Of a stretch of 9,481 nt of DNA, positions 1 through 5,037 are shown one piece after another. The notes under the pieces are model-generated. The model ran no database searches and had not been told where the DNA came from. It saw only the letters and a program-made list of their open reading frames with translations. The translations under genes and the position numbers were made by a program. Positions within the stretch are counted from its first letter, which is position 1. Each line of letters starts with the position of its first letter. The DNA comes from Bacteroidaceae bacterium (GTDB lineage: Bacteria > Bacteroidota > Bacteroidia > Bacteroidales > Bacteroidaceae). The stretch covers positions 1 through 9,481 of the forward strand of contig JAFTTD010000266.1 in the NCBI GenBank assembly GCA_017466965.1, given 5' to 3'.

Positions 1-903
1 CACATACACAGCCTCTGCAATGTCAATATGGTTAGCACCAGGCTGAGGCACAACAACAACACCCACCATAGGCACGCCGTTCATCTTCATGTAGCTCTTG
101 ATGTCTCTCGCGCTAAGCTCAGCACGGCCAATGTCGCTGAATCTTACAATTCTTCCTTCCGACTCTTTAATCACAAGATTATTGAACTGTTCTGTTGTGT
201 GCATAAGTCCGAGCGTACGGATAGAAAGTTCTGTTGTATTTCCTTCAATACTTCCTGAAGGCAACTCCACATTCTCCTTGTCCAAAGCATTCTTAACGTC
301 CATAGGCGTGATTCCATAACCCGACATCTTCACCGGATCAAGCCACAGACGCATGCAATACTTCTTCTCACCCCATATAGACACGCTGCTCACGTCCTGA
401 ATAGTCTGCAGCTGCTCCTTCACAGTAAGGTCTGCAATTTCGCTAAGCTCCAGCAGCGAGCGCTTCTCACTCTGTATGGCAACCATCAGGATAGGAGTAG
501 CGTCAGCATCAGCTTTCGACACCGTAGGAGGGTCACAGTCACGAGGCAGGAACCTCTGCGCACGCGACACCTTGTCACGAACGTCGTTCGCAGCCGTTTC
601 AAGATCCACTGACAATTCAAACTCTACTGTTATCCAGCAGTTTCCCTGCTGGCTCACACTCGTCAGCGAGCGAATGCCAGGAATACCGTTGATGTTCTGT
701 TCCAACGGTTCGGTAATCTGATTTTCTATAACATCGGCATTCGCACCCGGATAAGAGCACGAAACCGAGATGATTGGATTATCCACAGACGGATACTCGC
801 GAACACCAAGGCTCACATATCCGATAGCTCCGAACAGCAATATAATAAGAGTAAGTACCGTCGCAAGAACAGGACGCCTTATACTAAGTTCCGATATATT
901 CAT
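1..903 (-). CDS. RND multidrug efflux pump inner-membrane subunit (AcrB/MexF-like, HAE1 type), N-terminal 301 codons, runs off the window
   Basis: The ATG at 903-901 opens a frame with no stop down to base 1, so only the N-terminal third of a pump of about 1000 residues is present. It starts MNISELSIRRP, the usual cytoplasmic N-terminus of AcrB-type proteins. One hydrophobic helix follows (about residues 11-33, PVLATVLTLIILLFGAIGYV), then periplasmic porter sequence. Family hallmarks visible are VREYPSVDNP, YPGANADVIENQITEPLEQ, GIPGIRSLTS and a DLETAANDVRDKV segment. Such pumps are trimeric proton-drug antiporters working with a membrane-fusion protein and an outer-membrane channel. The membrane-fusion gene lies just upstream, its stop codon 6 nt from this start, so the two are cotranscribed. 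The relay residues in TM4 and TM10 are outside the window, so drug export is inferred from the family; the substrate cannot be told. Confidence 0.93.
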   Translation of the reverse strand, partial: MNISELSIRRPVLATVLTLIILLFGAIGYVSLGVREYPSVDNPIISVSCSYPGANADVIENQITEPLEQNINGIPGIRSLTSVSQQGNCWITVEFELSVDLETAANDVRDKVSRAQRFLPRDCDPPTVSKADADATPILMVAIQSEKRSLLELSEIADLTVKEQLQTIQDVSSVSIWGEKKYCMRLWLDPVKMSGYGITPMDVKNALDKENVELPSGSIEGNTTELSIRTLGLMHTTEQFNNLVIKESEGRIVRFSDIGRAELSARDIKSYMKMNGVPMVGVVVVPQPGANHIDIAEAVYV

Positions 904-909
904 AATCCA

Positions 910-1986
910 CTATTTTACTTCATCAAGCACTACTTGCTGACCTGTTCTAAGCTGCATCGTACCAGTGGTAATAACCGTATCGCCAACGCTTAAACCTCTG
1001 AGCACCTGCACCATAGCTTCAGTGCGTATTCCCTTTGTTATCTCTGTAGGCTCTGCCTTTCCGTTCTTATACAAGAAGACCTTGTCAATACCCATCTCCG
1101 ACAATATGGCTTCACTCGGAACGGCTATAGCCTTGTCATATTCCAATGTAGTCAGACTGACATTGACATATCGTCCCGGATACAGCTTTCCGTCCGAGTT
1201 GTCGTATTTCGCACGAACCATGTAAGTACGGGTATCATCATCCACACGCGAATCCACAGCATACACTTTCGCGTTTCTCTTTTCCAAATCGCCTTCAACA
1301 GTGAATTCAAGCTTGTTTCCAGCCTTAAGCACTCCTGCATAACGCTCAGGAACGGCAAATTCAATCTTCAGCGGATTTGTTTTTGTGAGCTTAGCTACAG
1401 CCGTTGTTGGAGAAGCGTATGTACCCTGGCTCACCTCGCGTAGTCCGAGCACACCATCAAACGGTGCCCTCAGTTCTGTCTGGGCTATCTGCGCCTTCAC
1501 CATATCAATTTCAGCATTAAGAGTGGCAAGATTTGTCTTAGCCTCCTGGAAAGCCTCCTGGCTCACCGCTTCCTTCTCAAGCAGAGCGTTCTGACGATAA
1601 ATTCTGTCTTCATAAAGTTTCAGCTGAGCCTCAAGTTTCTTGAGCTGTGCCTGAAGAGGAGCATCATTGATTTTTGCAAGCAGTTCACCCTCCTTCACAC
1701 GCGAACCTTCCTCAAAGTATATGTTGGTAATCTTTCCGGAGGTTTCAAACGACAGGTTAACCTCCTCGTCCGGAATAAGGCTACCGCTCACCAGCAAACC
1801 GTCAGTAATACTACTTTCCTTAACTACCGTTGCCTTCACATTCAGCATACGCCCCTTGCCCGGAGCATTAGATACAGGTGCCGCCTTCAAGTCTTCATTC
1901 TCATGAGGCATAAGATTATGGATGCCGATAGCTGTCAAGCCTACTGCGACAACTCCGACAATCCCCCACTTTACATAATTCTTCAT
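910..1986 (-). CDS. RND efflux periplasmic adaptor (membrane-fusion protein, AcrA/MexE-like)
   Basis: This 358-residue protein bridges an RND pump to an outer-membrane channel. I chose the ATG at 1986 (MKNYVKWGIVGVVAVGLTAI), which puts a hydrophobic anchor or signal segment at residues 7-24. The frame is open 22 codons further up, but that stretch overlaps a likely promoter and would precede the signal. The order fits the family: beta-barrel/lipoyl entry (VSGSLIPDEEVNLSFETSGK), lipoyl half (GSRVKEGELLAKIND), an alpha-helical coiled-coil hairpin at about 110-170 rich in Q, L, A and E, the return lipoyl half (LRAPFDGVLGLREVSQG), then beta-barrel and membrane-proximal domains (LYPGRYVNVSL, IAVPSEAI, GLSVGDTVITTG). 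There is no lipobox cysteine, so it is probably anchored by the N-terminal helix. It ends in TAG, 6 nt before the pump start. The substrate is unknown. Confidence 0.94.
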   Translation of the reverse strand: MKNYVKWGIVGVVAVGLTAIGIHNLMPHENEDLKAAPVSNAPGKGRMLNVKATVVKESSITDGLLVSGSLIPDEEVNLSFETSGKITNIYFEEGSRVKEGELLAKINDAPLQAQLKKLEAQLKLYEDRIYRQNALLEKEAVSQEAFQEAKTNLATLNAEIDMVKAQIAQTELRAPFDGVLGLREVSQGTYASPTTAVAKLTKTNPLKIEFAVPERYAGVLKAGNKLEFTVEGDLEKRNAKVYAVDSRVDDDTRTYMVRAKYDNSDGKLYPGRYVNVSLTTLEYDKAIAVPSEAILSEMGIDKVFLYKNGKAEPTEITKGIRTEAMVQVLRGLSVGDTVITTGTMQLRTGQQVVLDEVK

Positions 1987-2027
1987 ATTTATAGTAAAAA
2001 TTTGTTTATAACACAGTATTATCAGTC

Positions 2028-2059
2028 CAAAAGTACAAAAAGGATTTAACATTCACACA
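2028..2059 (-). promoter_or_regulatory. Candidate Bacteroidetes promoter of the efflux operon
   Basis: Read on the minus strand, 2035-2028 is TACTTTTG, an exact match to the -7 consensus TAnnTTTG. At a 20-nt spacing upstream sits TGTG (2059-2056), one mismatch from the -33 TTTG. Transcription would start near 2021-2023, leaving a leader of about 35 nt before the adaptor ATG at 1986. The only other CAAA-type boxes nearby are wrongly spaced. Confidence 0.42.
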
Positions 2060-2137
2060 CAACAGCACAAAAGTTTAACAGACATTAATACTGTAAAGCG
2101 CACTATTTGACAATGTGAATATTTTCATCCTTTCCAG

Positions 2138-2156
2138 TTGGTTCTGCATGAACCAA
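2138..2156. repeat. Perfect 7-bp inverted repeat between the U32 gene and the efflux operon (operator or terminator candidate)
   Basis: TTGGTTC and GAACCAA surround the 5-nt centre TGCAT. It lies 22 bp beyond the stop codon of the U32 gene and about 100 bp upstream of the efflux promoter candidate. As RNA it would form a hairpin, but neither strand has a U-run after it, so it is a poor intrinsic terminator. A 19-bp dyad in front of an efflux operon also suits a dimeric repressor site. The sequence does not decide between these. Confidence 0.35.
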
Positions 2157-2178
2157 TTCCGAGCATTCAGAAACAGCG

Positions 2179-3453
2179 TCAAGGCAAGTCAGTCTGCGTC
2201 AGACGCATTTCCTTTGCATCAACCAGCTTATACAGCTTGTCATTAGGCCTCACCCTGTCATTAGTTCTGAACGAAATATGCTGACCACGCTTGGCAACAC
2301 TTACCGGTTCGAGGTCAAATCTGATTTCATCAACATTCTGAATCAGAGCGCCCGTAGTCACACCCGTAACCAGAATCTTGTCGCCCACCTCAAGGTCAAC
2401 ATTCTCAATAAGAAACTCCGCAACACCTATTTTTGAGAAATACTTGATGCATTTGCCCACATACACCTTCTTCTCCGTAGCCTTGGAGCCATAGACCTCG
2501 CACCATTCTCCCAAATGCTGCCCCTGATAGTATCCGTCCCAGAATCCACGGTTGAAAACGGTAGCCAACTCCTTGTCCCAACGCTCCTTCTTCTCATCAG
2601 TGAAGCTGCCTTCAAGCACAGAATTTATAGCCTCGTTATATGCGCTGACAACCGTATGGACATACTCAGGACCACGGGCACGGCCTTCAATCTTGAACAC
2701 CCTCACACCCGCATTCATCATGATGTCCATGAACCCAATAGTCTTCAGGTCCTTTGGCGACATGATATATTTATTGTCAATATTAAGCATTGAGTCAGTC
2801 TCCAGGTCGCGCACCTCATATCCGCGGCGACAAATCTGCACGCACTCACCACGATTGGCGCTTCTGTTGGCAGTATTGAGGCTCAAGTAGCACTTGCCGC
2901 TCACAGCCATGCACAATGCGCCATGACAGAACATCTCAATCCTGATAAGTTCGCCGCGTGGGCCGCGCACATCCTGTTCCACAATCTGCTGATAAATGTC
3001 CCTCACCTGCCACATGTTCAGTTCGCGCGCCAGAACAACGACATCTGCAAACTGGGCATAGAACTTCAGAGCCTCTATGTTAGATATATTAAGCTGAGTG
3101 CTGAGATGAACCTCCTGTCCCACACTGCGGCAATACGTCATCACTGCCACGTCAGAAGCAATCACAGCCGAAATATCCGCTTCACGGGCTGCGTCAATAA
3201 TCGTGCGCATTGTCTCCAGGTCCTCACCATAAATGATAGTGTTGACAGTAAGATAGCTCTTCAGTCCGTTTTCACGGCATATAGCGGCAATCTCACGCAG
3301 ATCGTCAATAGTGAACGCATTAGCAGAATGAGAGCGCATATTCAGTTTCCCGATGCCAAAATACACAGAGTCAGCACCTGCCTTAATGGCTGCAGCAAGC
3401 GACTCGCGGGAACCAACAGGAGCCATGATTTCAAAATCGTTTCTTCTCATCAT
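2179..3453 (-). CDS. U32-family Fe-S protein (TrhP/RlhA/PrtC-like; annotated as peptidase or collagenase, probably RNA hydroxylation)
   Basis: This 424-residue protein opens MMRRNDFEIMAPVGS and carries the U32 pattern: the APVGSRESLAAAIKAGADSVYFG start of a TIM-barrel-like domain (about 9-33), VHLSTQLNISN (116-126), the signature EMFCHGALC (173-181), and KIEGR (254-258). Cysteines C176, C181, C188, C204 and C208 cluster as expected for the iron-sulfur site of this family. The C-terminal third resembles the beta-barrel extension of longer members. Older annotation calls such proteins collagenase-like proteases after Porphyromonas PrtC. Characterised E. coli relatives TrhP and RlhA instead hydroxylate tRNA wobble uridine and 23S rRNA cytidine, and UbiU/V act in ubiquinone synthesis. 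I infer an RNA hydroxylation role, closest to TrhP. ATG triplets at 3453 and 3450 are both possible starts. The gene has its own promoter and appears monocistronic. Confidence 0.9.
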   Translation of the reverse strand: MMRRNDFEIMAPVGSRESLAAAIKAGADSVYFGIGKLNMRSHSANAFTIDDLREIAAICRENGLKSYLTVNTIIYGEDLETMRTIIDAAREADISAVIASDVAVMTYCRSVGQEVHLSTQLNISNIEALKFYAQFADVVVLARELNMWQVRDIYQQIVEQDVRGPRGELIRIEMFCHGALCMAVSGKCYLSLNTANRSANRGECVQICRRGYEVRDLETDSMLNIDNKYIMSPKDLKTIGFMDIMMNAGVRVFKIEGRARGPEYVHTVVSAYNEAINSVLEGSFTDEKKERWDKELATVFNRGFWDGYYQGQHLGEWCEVYGSKATEKKVYVGKCIKYFSKIGVAEFLIENVDLEVGDKILVTGVTTGALIQNVDEIRFDLEPVSVAKRGQHISFRTNDRVRPNDKLYKLVDAKEMRLTQTDLP

Positions 3454-3518
3454 TATATTTTTATAGTTAAAAGGGAAAGAGCGGCTTTGAGCATAAATAC
3501 ATAGCCTCTCATCTCCAT
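3453..3518 (-). promoter_or_regulatory. Possible 21-codon leader ORF coupled to the U32 gene
   Basis: In the leader between the U32 promoter and the U32 start, ATG at 3518 opens MEMRGYVFMLKAALSLLTIKI and ends in TAA at 3455-3453. That stop shares its last A with the U32 ATG (TAATG). If transcription starts near 3527, translation of this ORF could couple to the gene or control it. The peptide resembles nothing I know and the arrangement may be chance. Confidence 0.2.
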
Positions 3519-3532
3519 TTCATTATTCTGCA

Positions 3533-3563
3533 CAAAGTTACAATATATTTTTCAGAAGACAAA
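3533..3563 (-). promoter_or_regulatory. Bacteroidetes sigma-70-type promoter of the U32 gene
   Basis: Minus-strand reading gives TTTG at 3563-3560, a 19-nt spacer, and TAACTTTG at 3540-3533. Both elements match the Bacteroidetes -33/-7 consensus (TTTG, TAnnTTTG) exactly and the spacing is the usual one. Transcription would start near 3526-3528, giving a leader of about 75 nt. It is the best promoter in the window and makes the U32 gene independent of the upstream argE-like gene. Confidence 0.65.
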
Positions 3564-3587
3564 AGAAGACAAGATTTTGGAAAAAGG

Positions 3588-3666
3588 CTTAAAGGCTTTA
3601 GTGGCTTTAAAGTTCTAAGGTCATTAAAGGCTTTAGGGGCATTAAAGGCTTTAGGGGCCTTAGGGT
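3588..3666. repeat. Degenerate 9-bp tandem repeat array A (nine units, downstream of the M20 gene)
   Basis: On the plus strand the units read CTTAAAGG, CTTTAGTGG, CTTTAAAGT, TCTAAGGT, CATTAAAGG, CTTTAGGGG, CATTAAAGG, CTTTAGGGG, CCTTAGGGT. Seven are 9 bp and two are 8 bp; the consensus is roughly CWTTARRGG. The 18-mer at 3622-3639 is repeated perfectly at 3640-3657. The array ends 24 bp upstream of the -33 box of the U32 promoter. The same unit forms a second array at 4947-5015. Confidence 0.85.
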
Positions 3667-3711
3667 CTTTTTCACCCCTTTTGCCCTTTTCCTTCATAGC
3701 CTTTTTGCGAT

Positions 3712-3772
3712 AAACGAGGGCTCATTGATAATCAAACGAGGGCTCGTTTGTTTTAAAACGCAGGCTCGTTTG
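3712..3772. repeat. Three palindromic 17-bp units at an exact 22-bp period
   Basis: Units at 3712-3728 (AAACGAGGGCTCATTGA), 3734-3750 (AAACGAGGGCTCGTTTG) and 3756-3772 (AAACGCAGGCTCGTTTG) start exactly 22 bp apart. The middle copy with its flanking C (3733-3750) is a perfect dyad, CAAACGAG-GG-CTCGTTTG; the outer copies each keep one intact arm and a damaged one. The two-base centre makes a strong RNA terminator unlikely. A two-turn-spaced protein-binding site or a small dispersed intergenic repeat are the options. Function is unknown. Confidence 0.75.
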
Positions 3773-3852
3773 CATATTGTTTGTTAGCTGACTGTTAATT
3801 TTGCGACTCATTTTTGCTGTTTATGGTGGAAAATCACTAAATTTGTGATAAT

Positions 3853-3885
3853 CAAACATAAAATCGCAATAAAAGAGAAATCAAA
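3853..3885 (-). promoter_or_regulatory. Weak promoter candidate just after the M20 gene (minus strand)
   Basis: Minus-strand TTTG at 3885-3882, a 21-nt spacer and TATGTTTG at 3860-3853 match the Bacteroidetes -33/-7 pattern with a slightly long spacer. It begins 13 bp beyond the M20 stop and would transcribe the repeat-bearing spacer towards the U32 gene. The AT-rich context makes a chance match possible. Confidence 0.22.
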
Positions 3886-3898
3886 GAAACAAAACAAA

Positions 3899-4945
3899 TC
3901 AGGCAAGCAACTTCAGATATAAAGAAATTGCTTCTTCTATTTCGCTGACTTTTATGTATTCGTCCGCTGTATGTGAACGCCTTGAGTCACCCGGACCGAT
4001 CTTCACTGTTGTGAAACGCATCAGTGCCTGGTCGGACAAAGTAGGAGAGCCAAAGGGGTGCAAACCTAATTCCACGCATTTCTGTACGAAAGGGTGGTCT
4101 ATGCTTATGCAAGAGGAACTGAGACGGAATGAGCGGGCAACGAGTTCGCTTTTCAAATTTTCAGAAAGGATGCTAAAAATCTCCTCGTTAGTATAACATT
4201 CATTGCTTCTCACGTCAATGGTGAAAGTACATTTGTCGGGTATGACATTATGCTGGGTTCCTGCATTTATTATTGTGACAGTGGTCTTAACCGGTCCGAG
4301 CAAATCGGTCTGCTCAGGAAACTGATATGTGCTTATCCATCTGATGTCATCAAGAGCCTTATATATGGCATTGTCGCCTTCGTTTCGTGCAGCGTGCCCT
4401 GCCTTGCCGACAGCGGTGGCATCAATGACCATAAGCCCTTTTTCTGCAATGGCCGGCTGCATACCTGTTGGTTCGCCCACGATTCCAAAATCAATATGCG
4501 GCAACACTGGAATGACACTTTCAACCCCATTCTTTCCAGACACTTCTTCTTCGGCTGATGCCAAGAAAACAAGGTTGTAAGGGCGAGGGCGATTGCACAA
4601 AATGAGAAAAGTACAGAAAAGAGATACTACGCTGGCCCCATCATCATTGCTGCCTAATCCGTAGATTATGCCTTCGGAAGTCTGTTCCGGCGTAAAAGGG
4701 TCGCGTGTCCAACCAGCTACAGGACGTACTGTGTCAATATGAGCATTGAGCAAAATAGTCTTTTTCTCTTCTGTGAAATCGGGGCATATTGCCCACACGT
4801 TATTGCCTTGTCTGTGGGGGATATGTCCTTCGGCAGATATTGCCTGCTCAATAATATCTGCTGCTGCAGATTCATTACGGCTCACAGACTCAACAGATAT
4901 GAGCTTCTTGAGCAACTCTATGGCTTTTAATGTTACGTTTGTCAT
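3899..4945 (-). CDS. argE: M20 family amidohydrolase, ArgE-type (N-acetyl/N-succinyl-ornithine or -citrulline deacylase)
   Basis: This 348-residue zinc enzyme removes the N-acyl group from an arginine-pathway intermediate in the cytoplasm; in Bacteroides that group is succinyl because the transcarbamylase uses N-succinylornithine. M20 landmarks are all present: H69 and D71 in NAHIDTV, D101 in GLGSNDDGA, the catalytic base E133 and ligand E134 in SAEEEVSGK, E158 in VGEPT, the dimer-domain GHAAR (183-187), QHNVIPD (231-237) and H325 in RRSHTADEY. Length and motifs match the Bacteroidales ArgE group I remember; DapE or a dipeptidase are less likely. There is no signal peptide. The ATG at 4945 follows a 9-bp repeat array that replaces a normal leader, and a sister array lies 232 bp beyond the stop. 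I see no promoter of its own, so it may be read through from the envC operon 92 bp upstream. No other arg genes are in view. Confidence 0.85.
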   Translation of the reverse strand: MTNVTLKAIELLKKLISVESVSRNESAAADIIEQAISAEGHIPHRQGNNVWAICPDFTEEKKTILLNAHIDTVRPVAGWTRDPFTPEQTSEGIIYGLGSNDDGASVVSLFCTFLILCNRPRPYNLVFLASAEEEVSGKNGVESVIPVLPHIDFGIVGEPTGMQPAIAEKGLMVIDATAVGKAGHAARNEGDNAIYKALDDIRWISTYQFPEQTDLLGPVKTTVTIINAGTQHNVIPDKCTFTIDVRSNECYTNEEIFSILSENLKSELVARSFRLSSSCISIDHPFVQKCVELGLHPFGSPTLSDQALMRFTTVKIGPGDSRRSHTADEYIKVSEIEEAISLYLKLLA

Positions 4946-4946
4946 T

Positions 4947-5015
4947 GTTTAGGGGTAAAGTCTTTAGGGGCTTTAGAATCTTTAGAGTCATTAAGGTCTT
5001 TAAAGGCTTTAGGTA
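4947..5015. repeat. Degenerate 9-bp tandem repeat array B (seven units, abutting the M20 start codon)
   Basis: On the plus strand: GTTTAGGGG, a 6-nt gap, then six uninterrupted 9-mers from 4962: CTTTAGGGG, CTTTAGAAT, CTTTAGAGT, CATTAAGGT, CTTTAAAGG, CTTTAGGTA. It is the same unit and orientation as the array at 3588-3666. Its edge lies one base from the M20 ATG, so the translation start region of that gene is built of repeat units, and it fills most of the 92-bp gap after the envC-like gene. Confidence 0.85.
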
Positions 5016-5037
5016 CTTATACTTAATTCCAAGGCTG

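Larger units (their letters stand above)
3454..3898. other. 445-bp gene-free spacer between the M20 and U32 genes
   Basis: No credible protein gene lies here. From right to left it holds an AT-rich stretch with two facing promoter-like motifs (3813-3885), three 22-bp-spaced palindromic units (3712-3772), a C/T-rich stretch (about 3665-3695), a 9-bp repeat array (3588-3666), and the U32 promoter and leader. A twelve-base word TGATAATCAAAC occurs at 3726 and again at 3846. The only longish frame (3697 to 3509, minus) is low-complexity repeat translation. No clear intrinsic terminator follows the M20 gene. Confidence 0.7.

Noticed and set aside
1987..2052. 22-codon N-terminal extension of the membrane-fusion protein
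   Set aside because: It would put extra hydrophobic sequence before the natural signal anchor and overlaps the -7 box at 2028-2035. The ATG at 1986 is preferred.
2923..3504. 193-codon plus-strand ORF
   Set aside because: It lies antisense to the U32 gene, whose conserved motifs fill the minus strand, and its translation shows no recognisable domain.
3509..3697. 62-codon minus-strand ORF with Pro-Lys-Ala / Phe-Asn-Ala periodicity
   Set aside because: The sequence is the translation of the 9-bp repeat array plus flanking C/T-rich DNA, and it runs through the U32 promoter. No protein family is recognisable.
3733..3750. Perfect dyad as an intrinsic terminator for argE
   Set aside because: A two-base centre leaves a short stem once a loop forms, and no U-run follows on the minus strand. 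The same unit is repeated three times, which terminators rarely are.
3588..3772. CRISPR array
   Set aside because: Repeat units of 9 bp or 17 bp with spacers of 0-5 bp do not fit CRISPR repeat-spacer structure, and there are no cas genes.
3705..3869. TTGCGAT (3705-3711) and ATCGCAA (3863-3869) as terminal inverted repeats of a small mobile element
   Set aside because: Only seven matching bases with no flanking target duplication or gene inside; likely chance.
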